From an uncultured Lachnospiraceae bacterium (GTDB lineage: Bacteria > Bacillota > Clostridia > Lachnospirales > Lachnospiraceae), in NCBI GenBank assembly GCA_934364805.1, contig CAKRMH010000008.1, positions 62,001-126,000 of the forward strand: a stretch of 64,000 nt of DNA, given 5' to 3'. Shown in pieces: positions 16,470 to 24,677 of the stretch. Made by a program: the position numbers and the translations under genes. Position 1 is the stretch's first letter; each line of letters begins with the position of its first letter. Under the pieces are notes generated by a model. That model saw only the letters and a program-made list of their open reading frames with translations. It ran no database searches and had not been told where the DNA came from.

Positions 16470-17201
16470 TCAGATCCATCCGCCGTCGAGTGTGATGATC
16501 TGACCGGTCAGGTATTCATTGCCGGTAGCGAGCTGGAGCGCAAGATGAGCAACTTCCTCCGCAGACCCGAATCTTCCAGTCGGAATCTCTTCTGCGAGAG
16601 CAGCACGCTCGGATTCGTCAAAGCATGCGTTCATCTGCGTGTCGATCACACCACAGGCAATGGCATTCACCTGCACATTACTTGGCGCAAGCTCCTTTCC
16701 GAGAGCTTTGGTAAAGGAGTTGATACCTCCCTTGCAGGCAGAGTACGCAACTTCGCAGGAGGCTCCGACATTGCCCCAGACGGAGGAGATATTGATGATT
16801 TTACCATTTTGTCTGGATACCATCTGCGGAATTACATATTTACAATAGGAAAAGACCGAAGTCAGATTGCAGGCGATGATGTGATCCCATTCCCCGATCG
16901 TCATATCACTGAGCAGGCCGATATGGGCAATCCCGGCATTGTTGATCAGAACGTCAACATGTCCAAAGTGTGAGATCGTTGCATTCACCATTTCATGCAC
17001 AAAATCATGATCTCCAACATCTCCGGTAAAAGTCAGGACTTCTGTATGGAATTCGGTTTGCAGTTTTGCAGCAAGCTGCTCCAGATCAGAAGATGAGTGG
17101 CAGCAGCAGAGAGAAAGATGATAACCAGCCTGTGCAAATGCATAGGCTAAAGCAGCACCGATACCTCTGGAAGCTCCGGTAATAATTGCAGTTTTATTCA
17201 T
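16470..17201 (-). CDS. SDR family oxidoreductase (FabG/YmfI-like)
   Basis: A 243-residue short-chain dehydrogenase/reductase. The NAD(P)-binding motif TGASRGIG is at residues 8-15 and NNAG at 87-90. The catalytic tetrad is Asn112, Ser140, Tyr153 and Lys157 (YSACK). The length and the C-terminal ITLDGGWI fit the FabG group. It is not in a fatty-acid synthesis cluster, so it may instead be the elongation factor P 5-aminopentanone reductase (YmfI/EfpI) that is found alone in Firmicutes; the sequence cannot decide between them. It starts at the ATG at 17201 behind AAGGA. Confidence 0.85.
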   Translation of the reverse strand: MNKTAIITGASRGIGAALAYAFAQAGYHLSLCCCHSSSDLEQLAAKLQTEFHTEVLTFTGDVGDHDFVHEMVNATISHFGHVDVLINNAGIAHIGLLSDMTIGEWDHIIACNLTSVFSYCKYVIPQMVSRQNGKIINISSVWGNVGASCEVAYSACKGGINSFTKALGKELAPSNVQVNAIACGVIDTQMNACFDESERAALAEEIPTGRFGSAEEVAHLALQLATGNEYLTGQIITLDGGWI

Positions 17202-17347
17202 AAAACACAGATCCTTCTTTCCGTTGTGAATCGTTTTTGGTATTTACATAAAATATAGCAAAAAAATAAAAGAAATTCTAGACAAAAACAAAACATTGTG
17301 ATAACATAATCGGGTACGGCAGAGAATGCCGGATGAATTTTATATAG

Positions 17348-17421
17348 CGGAATGTGGCTCAGCTTGGTAGAGCGCTTCGTTCGGGACGAAGAGGTCGCGT
17401 GTTCGAATCACGTCATTCCGA
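17348..17421 (+). tRNA. tRNA-Pro (anticodon CGG)
   Basis: A complete cloverleaf of 74 nt without encoded CCA. The acceptor stem is CGGAATG/CATTCCG with discriminator A. The anticodon stem CTTCG/CGAAG encloses the loop TTCGGGA, giving anticodon CGG for codon CCG. The T-arm is GCGTG-TTCGAAT-CACGT. A terminator follows at 17452. Confidence 0.96.
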
Positions 17422-17451
17422 TTCCTTGGCAGGGGCACAAAGGTGTCAGAT

Positions 17452-17486
17452 CCTCAGAACTTTTTAAAGTTCTGGGGATTTTTTTA
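17452..17486 (+). terminator. Terminator after tRNA-Pro
   Basis: The stem CCTCAGAAC (17452-17460) pairs with GTTCTGGGG (17469-17477) with one wobble, followed by a run of seven T. Confidence 0.88.
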
Positions 17487-17501
17487 TTGAATCAAGAATG
17501 G

Positions 17502-17568
17502 TTTTACCGTTTTTTTACATGAATTTTACTGTGGAATGGTATTGGATTTTACTTACGTCCGATATGAT
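17502..17568 (+). promoter_or_regulatory. Putative Pho boxes and promoter of pstS
   Basis: TTTTAC occurs at 17502, 17513 and 17524 (exactly 11 bp apart) and again at 17547. It ends 10 bp before a -10-like TATGAT at 17563-17568. No -35 hexamer is evident, as expected for an activated promoter. Direct repeats on an 11-bp phase are the known layout of PhoP/PhoB sites. The same arrangement stands before the Na/Pi symporter gene. Confidence 0.75.
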
Positions 17569-17609
17569 AACTCCTGTAAAACGAACAGAGAGTTCAGGAG
17601 GAAAATAAA

Positions 17610-18512
17610 ATGAAAAAGAAAATCGTAAAAACATTAGCAGTTACAACAGCACTTACTATTGCAGCAGCAAGTATGGTAGGATGCGGAAACAGTGGAACAG
17701 CTGATTCAAATGCAGATAACAAAGCATCAGGAGATACACAGGCAGCAGCTTCAGACAGCAAAGATGCCAAAGATATAACAGGAACCGTAACAATGGCAGG
17801 AAGTACTTCCATGGAGAAACTTGCAAACTCCCTGAAAGAAGCCTTCGGAGCAAAATATCCGGGAATTTCCGTAACAGCAGAATTCACAGGATCTTCTGCC
17901 GGAATTGAATCCTTAGAGGCTGGAAGCGTTGATATCGGTAACTCATCCAGAGAACTCAGTGATGATGAGAAATCCCAGGGGATCGTTGAAAACGTTGTAG
18001 CAATCGACGGAATCGCAGTTATCACAGATACCGCAAACGACGTAACAAAGATTTCATCCGATGATCTTGCAAAAGTATACACTGGAGAGATCACAAACTG
18101 GAAAGAGCTTGGCGGACAGGACGAGGCAATCGTAGTAGTCGGACGTGAAGCAGCATCCGGAACAAGAGGAGCATTTGAGGAGCTTCTGGATATCAAAGAT
18201 CAATGCAAATATGCCAACGAACTGGATTCCACCGGTGCAGTACTTGCAAAAGTAGCATCTACTCCTGGATCGATCGGATATATTTCACTGGATGTTTTAG
18301 ATGATTCCGTATCAGCTCTTGCAATTGATGATGTAGAAGCAACAGAAGATAACATTGTTGCAGGAAAATACAAATTATCTCGTCCATTCGTAATGGCTAC
18401 CAAAGGTGAGATTTCAGAGCAGAGCGAAGCAGTTCAGACATTCTTTGATTATATCCAGTCAGATGAAGGACAGGAAGTAATCAAAAAAGCTGGTCTGATT
18501 TTACCACAGTAA
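17610..18512 (+). CDS. pstS: Phosphate ABC transporter substrate-binding lipoprotein
   Basis: A 300-residue secreted lipoprotein. The signal peptide has the basic start MKKKIVK, a hydrophobic core and a lipobox ending at Cys25 (SMVGCGN), so it is anchored outside the membrane. After an acidic, low-complexity linker (about 26-48) comes the phosphate-binding domain. The phosphate-site motifs are AGSTSMEKL, EFTGSSAGIESL, DIGNSSREL and GREAASGTRGAFEE. It is the first gene of pstSCAB-phoU and captures inorganic phosphate for PstCAB. Regulation by the PhoP-like regulator encoded downstream is inferred from the box array upstream. Confidence 0.96.
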   Translation: MKKKIVKTLAVTTALTIAAASMVGCGNSGTADSNADNKASGDTQAAASDSKDAKDITGTVTMAGSTSMEKLANSLKEAFGAKYPGISVTAEFTGSSAGIESLEAGSVDIGNSSRELSDDEKSQGIVENVVAIDGIAVITDTANDVTKISSDDLAKVYTGEITNWKELGGQDEAIVVVGREAASGTRGAFEELLDIKDQCKYANELDSTGAVLAKVASTPGSIGYISLDVLDDSVSALAIDDVEATEDNIVAGKYKLSRPFVMATKGEISEQSEAVQTFFDYIQSDEGQEVIKKAGLILPQ

Positions 18513-18528
18513 GAATAGGAAGGATTGT

Positions 18529-19461
18529 ATGGAAACTAACACAGTATCAATTATTGGGAAAAAGAGAGCGGGTTCCATTGTAGAAAGTACCGCAAGAGTG
18601 ATCTTTCTGGCAGCCGCAGTAGTCGCAATAGTTGCAGTTCTTTCCATCACAGTTTACATGATCTTAAAGGGAACCCCGGCACTTGCGAGCGTCGGGGTAA
18701 CCGACATATTATTTGGAACTGTTTGGGAACCGACTGCGGCAGAACCACATTTTGGAATTTTATATATTATCCTTACATCGATTGTAGGAACTGCGCTGGC
18801 AATTCTGATTGGAGTTCCAGTCAGCATTCTCACTGCAGTTTTTCTTGCAGAAGTTGCACCGAAAAAACTTGCAGCGATCGTTCAGCCGGCAGTAGAGCTT
18901 CTGGCAGCGATTCCATCCGTTATCTATGGACTTCTCGGACTTATGATCCTGACACCATGGATGTATGGACTTGAAAAGAAAATATTTGCCGGATCACAGA
19001 ACCATCAGTTTACAGGCGGAGCCAATCTGATCTCGGCAGTGATCGTGCTTGCGATCATGATACTTCCGACCGTAATCAACATCAGCGTATCTTCCATCAA
19101 AGCTGTGCCACAGCAGATGAAATCGGCATCTCTGGCACTTGGTGCAACGAAAATACAGACGATATTCGGAGTTGTTCTTCCGGCAGCAAAATCTGGAATT
19201 ATGACCGCAATCGTACTGGGAATCGGACGTGCGCTTGGTGAGGCAATGGCGATCAGCCTTGTATCCGGAAGTGCGGTCAACATTCCGCTTCCGTTTAATT
19301 CCGTTCGTTTCCTGACAACAGCGATCGTAAGTGACATGAGTTATTCCCAGGGAACACACAGACAGGTTCTGTTTACGATCGGACTGGTACTTTTCGTATT
19401 TATTATGGTGATCAATCTGATTTTAACCAGACTGATTAAGAAAGGAGAACAGGAAGTATGA
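18529..19461 (+). CDS. pstC: Phosphate ABC transporter permease PstC
   Basis: A 310-residue inner-membrane permease. The first helix is near residues 22-45, and about five more follow. The EAA motif region reads SLALGATKIQTIFGVVLPAAKSGI, with GRALGEAMA following, typical of PstC. The gene starts at an ATG behind AAGGA, 16 bases after pstS, and overlaps pstA by four bases (ATGA). Confidence 0.95.
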   Translation: METNTVSIIGKKRAGSIVESTARVIFLAAAVVAIVAVLSITVYMILKGTPALASVGVTDILFGTVWEPTAAEPHFGILYIILTSIVGTALAILIGVPVSILTAVFLAEVAPKKLAAIVQPAVELLAAIPSVIYGLLGLMILTPWMYGLEKKIFAGSQNHQFTGGANLISAVIVLAIMILPTVINISVSSIKAVPQQMKSASLALGATKIQTIFGVVLPAAKSGIMTAIVLGIGRALGEAMAISLVSGSAVNIPLPFNSVRFLTTAIVSDMSYSQGTHRQVLFTIGLVLFVFIMVINLILTRLIKKGEQEV

Positions 19462-20369
19462 CAACGGAGGCTGTTGTGAAATCAAGGCCGGTGGTATCTG
19501 CAGGAAGTATCACAAAAGGCCGGAAGAGACCGGCAGATGTACTCGCATACATTGGCATATATGCAAGTGCAGCATTTTCTGTATTACTTCTTGTCGGAAT
19601 TATCGGTTATGTACTTGTGAAGGGATACTCAATGATCAGTTGGAGTTTCCTGACCGGTGTGACAAGTGTATTAAATGATACCGTTGGAATTGCCGGAAAT
19701 ATTTTGAATACATTATATATTATCGTTTTAACAATGCTCATTGCTACGCCGATCGGAATCGGAGCAGCCGTATATCTGAACGAATATGCAAAACCTGGAA
19801 AACTGGTGACAGCGATTGAATTTGCGACCCAGATCCTATCCGGTATCCCATCGATCATATTCGGACTTTTCGGAATGATTTTTTTCGGTCAGACACTTCA
19901 TCTGAGTTATTGCATCCTGACCGGCGCACTGACACTTGTGCTTATGGTACTTCCACTTGTAATCCGTAACACACAGGAAGCATTAAAGACCGTTCCGGAC
20001 AGCTACAGGCAGGGGGCGATCGGACTTGGAACAGGAAAATGGCATATGATCCGCACAATTCTTCTTCCGTCTGCAATGCCAGGGATCATCACCGGTGTTA
20101 TCCTTGCGATCGGACGAATTGTTGGCGAATCCGCAGCACTTTTATTTACGGCAGGAAGTGACGGAATGCTTCCAATTACGGTAAAACAGTTTCTGGATAA
20201 AATCTTTGCTTCCGGCGGAACACTGACCATTCAGCTCTATCTGAGCATGTCAAAGGGACAGTATGATGTGGCATTCGGGATCGCAGTTGTACTGCTTGTG
20301 ATCGTCCTTTTGATCAATATGTTAACAAAACTTCTGGCGCGCAGGTTCGATGTGCACACCAGAGAGTAA
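19458..20369 (+). CDS. pstA: Phosphate ABC transporter permease PstA
   Basis: A 303-residue permease forming the channel together with PstC. About six helices begin at residue 32. The EAA region is QGAIGLGTGKWHMIRTILLPSAMPGIITG, followed by AIGRIVGESAALL. Its start overlaps the pstC stop (ATGA), so translation is coupled; pstB follows 12 bases later. Confidence 0.95.
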   Translation: MTTEAVVKSRPVVSAGSITKGRKRPADVLAYIGIYASAAFSVLLLVGIIGYVLVKGYSMISWSFLTGVTSVLNDTVGIAGNILNTLYIIVLTMLIATPIGIGAAVYLNEYAKPGKLVTAIEFATQILSGIPSIIFGLFGMIFFGQTLHLSYCILTGALTLVLMVLPLVIRNTQEALKTVPDSYRQGAIGLGTGKWHMIRTILLPSAMPGIITGVILAIGRIVGESAALLFTAGSDGMLPITVKQFLDKIFASGGTLTIQLYLSMSKGQYDVAFGIAVVLLVIVLLINMLTKLLARRFDVHTRE

Positions 20370-20381
20370 CCAGGAGGAAAT

Positions 20382-21143
20382 ATGGAGAAAAAAACAAAGA
20401 TCAAAGTACGTGACCTCCATTTATATTATGGAGAAAACCATGCTTTGAAGGGTGTAAATATGGACATCAAGGAGAACAGCGTCACTGCCTTTATCGGTCC
20501 ATCCGGATGTGGTAAATCTACATTTTTAAAAACATTAAACCGCATGAATGATCTTGTGGATCATGTCCGGATCGAGGGAAATGTGTACCTTGATGGAGAG
20601 GATATCTACGATGAGAACGTGGATACAACGGTTCTGCGTAAAAAAATCGGTATGGTATTCCAGCAGCCAAATCCATTTCCAATGAGCATTTATGACAATA
20701 TCGCATATGGACCGAGAGTCCATGGAATCAAGGACAAAGCAAAACTGGACCAGATCGTGGAGGAAAGCCTCCGCGGAGCTGCAATTTTTGACGAGGTGAA
20801 GGACCGTCTGAAAAAATCAGCGCTTGGATTATCCGGTGGACAGCAGCAGCGTATCTGTATTGCAAGAGCGCTTGCCGTCCAGCCGGAAGTACTTCTGATG
20901 GATGAGCCGACCTCAGCGCTGGATCCGATCTCTACCGCAAAGGTAGAAGAGCTGATGGATGATCTGAAGAAAAAATATACCGTTGTTGTGGTAACACATA
21001 ATATGCAGCAGGCGGTACGAGTATCGGATGATACGGCATTTTTCCTGGTAGGAGAGATGGTGGAATTCGGTGATACCAAAACCGTCTTTTCCTATCCGAA
21101 GGACAAGAGAACAGAGGACTATATTACAGGGAGGTTTGGTTGA
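20382..21143 (+). CDS. pstB: Phosphate ABC transporter ATPase PstB
   Basis: A 253-residue ATPase that powers PstCA. Walker A GPSGCGKST is at residues 39-47, and the Q-loop is MVFQQPNPFPMSIYDN, characteristic of PstB. The signature is LSGGQQQR, Walker B LLMDEPTSALDPIS and the switch VTHNM. It starts behind CAGGAGG. Its stop overlaps the phoU start codon by one base (TGATG). Confidence 0.96.
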   Translation: MEKKTKIKVRDLHLYYGENHALKGVNMDIKENSVTAFIGPSGCGKSTFLKTLNRMNDLVDHVRIEGNVYLDGEDIYDENVDTTVLRKKIGMVFQQPNPFPMSIYDNIAYGPRVHGIKDKAKLDQIVEESLRGAAIFDEVKDRLKKSALGLSGGQQQRICIARALAVQPEVLLMDEPTSALDPISTAKVEELMDDLKKKYTVVVVTHNMQQAVRVSDDTAFFLVGEMVEFGDTKTVFSYPKDKRTEDYITGRFG

Positions 21144-21790
21144 TGCGTACAAAATTCGACGAGCAGCTGAATCAGCTGAATCAGGAACTCATGCATATGG
21201 GTACGATGATCGAGGAACAGATCCAGAAAGCAGTGGTAGCCTTTATGAAACAGGATACAGAGCTTGCCAGGATCATTATGGACAATGATACCGATGTTGA
21301 CCGCGAAGAGAAAAAGATCGAGAATATCTGTTTTAATCTTCTGATGCAGCAGCAGCCGGTAGCAAGAGATTTAAGAACTATTTCGGCAGCCATGAAAATG
21401 GTTACCGATATGGAACGCATCGGAGATCATGCGGCAGATATTTCGGAAATGACGATACTGATCGCAGATAATACCTATGTAAAACAGCTGGACCATATTC
21501 AGAAAATGGCCTCTGAGACCGTGCAGATGCTGATGAAGAGCATACAGGCATATGTAGATAAGGACATGGAAACAGCAAAAGCAGTGATCAAAAATGACGA
21601 TGTGATCGATGAACTTTTCCTTGAGGTAAAACAGGATCTGATCGCAATGATTCACGCTAACGCAGATTGTGGAGAACAGGCGACGGATCTTCTGATGGTC
21701 GCAAAGTATTTTGAACGTATTGGAGACCATGCAACAAATATTGCAGAGTGGGTAATTTTTGCTCTGGATGACAAAAACCGGGAGGGGTGA
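21143..21790 (+). CDS. phoU: Phosphate signalling protein PhoU
   Basis: A 215-residue all-helical cytoplasmic protein made of two PhoU three-helix repeats. The metal-binding motifs are RIGDHAADI in the first repeat and ERIGDHATNIAEW in the second. PhoU links the Pst transporter with the PhoR kinase and keeps the regulon off when phosphate is ample. The start is the ATG at 21143, overlapping the pstB stop; a TTG one codon earlier is less likely. A small membrane protein gene follows within 5 bases. Confidence 0.95.
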   Translation: MRTKFDEQLNQLNQELMHMGTMIEEQIQKAVVAFMKQDTELARIIMDNDTDVDREEKKIENICFNLLMQQQPVARDLRTISAAMKMVTDMERIGDHAADISEMTILIADNTYVKQLDHIQKMASETVQMLMKSIQAYVDKDMETAKAVIKNDDVIDELFLEVKQDLIAMIHANADCGEQATDLLMVAKYFERIGDHATNIAEWVIFALDDKNREG

Positions 21791-21795
21791 TCAGA

Positions 21796-22044
21796 ATGCG
21801 GTGGCTTTGGGAAAATATAAAAAATAACATATGCAGGGAAGAGTGGCAGCAGAGGATATTTCTCTTTCTGAATACCGTTATGTGGATGGGGATTGGCTTC
21901 CTGATCAGTTTTCTCATTGGAGTCATCTACATGCCGGTTGGATGGACACTTCTGGGGTATGCATTGATCGCTGCCGGTTATGCTGCAGTTTTCATTGGTT
22001 TTCTTGGGGGATGCATTTTTCTGATGAGAAATACACCGGAATAA
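21796..22044 (+). CDS. Small membrane protein between phoU and the Na/Pi symporter gene
   Basis: An 82-residue protein I do not recognise. A charged N-terminus (MRWLWENIKNNICREE) precedes two hydrophobic helices (about residues 22-44 and 48-72) separated by a short loop. The ATG at 21796 has a strong GGAGGGG site at 21781-21787; an overlapping GTG at 21787 is the alternative start. It lies 5 bases after phoU in the pst operon and just before the Pho boxes of the next gene, whose first box begins 2 bases after its stop. A role in phosphate uptake or signalling is a guess from position only. Confidence 0.7.
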   Translation: MRWLWENIKNNICREEWQQRIFLFLNTVMWMGIGFLISFLIGVIYMPVGWTLLGYALIAAGYAAVFIGFLGGCIFLMRNTPE

Positions 22045-22046
22045 AA

Positions 22047-22101
22047 TTTTACATAGATTTTACATAGATAACCCTTCGGTTTTACATATGCTTGTTATAG
22101 T
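22047..22101 (+). promoter_or_regulatory. Putative Pho boxes and promoter of the Na/Pi symporter gene
   Basis: TTTTACATAGA is repeated directly at 22047 and 22058 (11 bp apart), and TTTTACAT occurs again at 22080, 22 bp further. The last TTTTAC ends exactly 10 bp before TATAGT at 22096-22101. This copies the geometry in front of pstS. Confidence 0.78.
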
Positions 22102-22152
22102 ATTCTTTGTAAGAATGATGTAAAAAGTATGTAACTTAAGAGGGAGCTTTCT

Positions 22153-23937
22153 ATGGACATTTTTGGTATTCTGACAATGATTGGCGGTCTGGCCCTGTTT
22201 CTTTATGGAATGAACGCAATGGGCGATGGGCTTGCCAGGTTATCCGGAGGTAAAATGGAACAGGTGCTGGAGAAACTGACTTCCAGAAGAATTATGGCAG
22301 TTCTTCTGGGCGCAGGAGTGACCGCAGTGATCCAGTCTTCTTCCGCTACGACAGTTATGGTCGTAGGATTTGTAAATTCGGGAATTATGAAATTAAATCA
22401 GGCCGTGGGGATTATCATGGGTGCCAATATTGGTACAACGGTAACTTCATGGCTGCTTTCGCTTACCGGGATTGAGGGAAATAATATCTGGATTCAACTT
22501 TTGAAACCATCCTCATTTTCACCGGTTCTTGCAGCTGTCGGTATTATTCTTACCATGACAGCCAAAGACACGAAGAAAAAGGACATCGGAAATATCCTTG
22601 TAGGGTTTGCCATTCTGATGTTTGGAATGGAGACGATGAGTGGCGCAGTAGAGCCGCTTGCATCAAATGAGCAATTTACGCACCTGCTGTTAATGTTCCA
22701 GAATCCGGTTCTTGGAATGATCGCAGGAACTGTCCTTACCGCAGTGATCCAGAGTTCTTCAGCATCTGTTGGTATTCTGCAGGCACTGTGTGCGACCGGA
22801 GCAGTAAGTTTTGGCACTGCGATCCCGATTATTATGGGACAGAATATCGGAACCTGTGTGACTGCGATCATGTCATCGGTTGGAGCAAGTAAAAATGCAA
22901 AAAGAGCGTCGATGATCCATCTCTTTTTCAATATGATCGGAACTATTTTATTCATGATCGTATTCTATACGCTGAATGCATTTTTACATTTTACATTCCT
23001 GGGACATGCGGCCAATGCAGCTGGAATTGCAGTGATCCACAGCTTATTCAATATCGGAGCGGTCGTTGTACTGTTTCCGTTTGGCGACTGGCTGGTAAAA
23101 CTTGCAACGCTTGTAATCCCAGAGCATGCAGGACATGAGGAAAAGAAACCGGATGAATTTGCAATTCTGGATGAGCGTTTTCTGGAGCAGCCGGCATTTG
23201 CGATGGAGCTTTGCAGAAATGCTGCAGTACGCATGGCAGAGGAAGCAAGAGATTCGCTTTATCTTGCAATTGGACTCTTAACGGATTATCATAAAAGTAC
23301 AGCAGAGCGTGTTTCTGAGATGGAGAATAATGTAGACCGCTATGAGGATGCACTTGGAACCTATCTTGTAAAACTGAGCGGAAAAGAACTTTCGACGGGC
23401 GACAGCAGGAGCATGTCGGTTCTGTTACACTGCATCGGAGATTTTGAACGTATTTCGGATCATGCAGTCAACATTATGAATTCTGCGAATGAGATCCACA
23501 GGGAAAAACTGGAATTTTCATCAAAGGCGGTCGAAGAAATCGAAGTGTTTGCTTCTGCGGTGAGAGATATCGTAGGAGAAGCCGTGGATGCCTTTATGAA
23601 AAATGACCTGGAAAAAGCAAGAGATATCGAACCTTTAGAACAGGTGATCGATGGTCTCAATATGGAAGTAAAACAGCGCCATATCAAGCGTCTGCGTAAA
23701 GGAAAATGCACCATGGAGCTTGGCTTCGTACTGCAGGATATCTGTACGAACTTTGAGCGTATCTCGGATCATTGTTCGAATATCGGGGTCTGCCTGATAC
23801 AGATCAATGAAGATGGTTTTGAGACACATGAGTATCTGGATATTATAAAGGATGAAAGCAACGAATGGTTCCGCAATGAATATATTGCATTGCAGGACAA
23901 ATACAGGCTCCCGGGTAAGAAAAGCAATGAGCGATAG
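22153..23937 (+). CDS. Na+/phosphate symporter with C-terminal PhoU domain
   Basis: A 594-residue protein of the NptA/PhoU-fusion type. The N-terminal part (about 1-310) is a Na/Pi cotransporter with two inverted repeats. Each carries a QSSSA motif: VIQSSSATTVMVVGF and VIQSSSASVGIL. The C-terminal part (about 340-590) is helical and PhoU-like, with IGDFERISDHAVNIM and NFERISDHCSNIG. It imports phosphate with sodium across the membrane and may be gated by its own PhoU domain. It starts behind GAGGGAG and is followed after 11 bases by the response regulator gene, so both can be expressed from the Pho promoter upstream. Confidence 0.93.
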   Translation: MDIFGILTMIGGLALFLYGMNAMGDGLARLSGGKMEQVLEKLTSRRIMAVLLGAGVTAVIQSSSATTVMVVGFVNSGIMKLNQAVGIIMGANIGTTVTSWLLSLTGIEGNNIWIQLLKPSSFSPVLAAVGIILTMTAKDTKKKDIGNILVGFAILMFGMETMSGAVEPLASNEQFTHLLLMFQNPVLGMIAGTVLTAVIQSSSASVGILQALCATGAVSFGTAIPIIMGQNIGTCVTAIMSSVGASKNAKRASMIHLFFNMIGTILFMIVFYTLNAFLHFTFLGHAANAAGIAVIHSLFNIGAVVVLFPFGDWLVKLATLVIPEHAGHEEKKPDEFAILDERFLEQPAFAMELCRNAAVRMAEEARDSLYLAIGLLTDYHKSTAERVSEMENNVDRYEDALGTYLVKLSGKELSTGDSRSMSVLLHCIGDFERISDHAVNIMNSANEIHREKLEFSSKAVEEIEVFASAVRDIVGEAVDAFMKNDLEKARDIEPLEQVIDGLNMEVKQRHIKRLRKGKCTMELGFVLQDICTNFERISDHCSNIGVCLIQINEDGFETHEYLDIIKDESNEWFRNEYIALQDKYRLPGKKSNER

Positions 23938-23948
23938 AAAGGAAAAGC

Positions 23949-24617
23949 ATGGCTTTAATTTATATTGTTGAAGATGACAGTAATATCAGGGAAATAGAAA
24001 CAATTGCACTGAAAAACAGTGGACATACGGTCAGTGCATTTGAAAAAGCAAGAGATTTTTATAGGAAAACAGAGGACCTGGTTCCTGATCTGGTGCTTTT
24101 AGATGTTATGCTCCCGGATGAAAGCGGGTATGATATCGTAAAGAAGCTCCGGAAGAATCCGGTGACAAAACAGATCCCGATCATTATGGTTACGGCGAAA
24201 ACGACCGAGATGGACATGATCAAGGGACTGGATGACGGAGCCGATGATTATATTAAGAAACCATTTTCCATTATGGAGCTGATCACTAGAGTGAAAGCAC
24301 TTCTCAGGAGAACAACTCCGGAGGAGAGCAAATATGCAAGGATTGACAATGTATTTCTGGATAATGAAAGGCATATGGTGTATGTAGATGATGCTCCGGT
24401 GGAACTGACCTTTAAAGAATATGAGCTTCTCAGGCTTTTGATGTCGAACCCGAGTGTCGTGCTTACAAGGGAAGTGATCATGCGGCATGTGTGGGGAACC
24501 GAGTTCGAGGGTGAATCGAGAACGGTGGACATGCACATCAAGACATTGAGACAGAAACTTGGAGCAGCAGGAAGCAAGATCAAGACCGTACGAAATGTCG
24601 GTTATGTAATGGAATAA
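23949..24617 (+). CDS. phoP: PhoP/PhoB-type response regulator
   Basis: A 222-residue OmpR-family regulator. Acidic residues Asp9-Asp10, phospho-acceptor Asp52 (LLDVMLP) and Lys in KKPF define the receiver; the winged-helix domain follows from about 125. It begins with the alternative IYIVEDD of the PhoB/PhoP group. Position directly behind two phosphate uptake systems and in front of a PhoR-like kinase makes it the probable phosphate-starvation regulator. The TTTTAC arrays upstream of pstS and the symporter gene are its likely targets. Confidence 0.88.
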   Translation: MALIYIVEDDSNIREIETIALKNSGHTVSAFEKARDFYRKTEDLVPDLVLLDVMLPDESGYDIVKKLRKNPVTKQIPIIMVTAKTTEMDMIKGLDDGADDYIKKPFSIMELITRVKALLRRTTPEESKYARIDNVFLDNERHMVYVDDAPVELTFKEYELLRLLMSNPSVVLTREVIMRHVWGTEFEGESRTVDMHIKTLRQKLGAAGSKIKTVRNVGYVME

Positions 24618-24623
24618 GAGAAA

Positions 24624-24656
24624 AACAGCCAGGCTGATGGATTCGGTCTGGCTGTT
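24624..24656 (+). other. Hairpin between phoP and phoR
   Basis: AACAGCCAG at 24624-24632 pairs perfectly with CTGGCTGTT at 24648-24656 across a 15-nt loop. No T run follows, so it is not a standard terminator. It could stabilise or process the phoP message, or lower phoR expression. Confidence 0.6.
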
Positions 24657-24677
24657 ACTGTACAAGAAGGAGTTACA

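Noticed and set aside
16341..16973. A 210-residue plus-strand frame opposite the XRE and SDR genes
   Set aside because: It is antisense to two well-supported genes and shows no family pattern.
22494..22955. A 153-residue minus-strand frame inside the Na/Pi symporter gene
   Set aside because: Antisense shadow of a clear gene; no ribosome binding site or domain.
24618..24677. Intrinsic terminator between phoP and phoR
   Set aside because: The stem is good but no T run follows; kept only as a hairpin.
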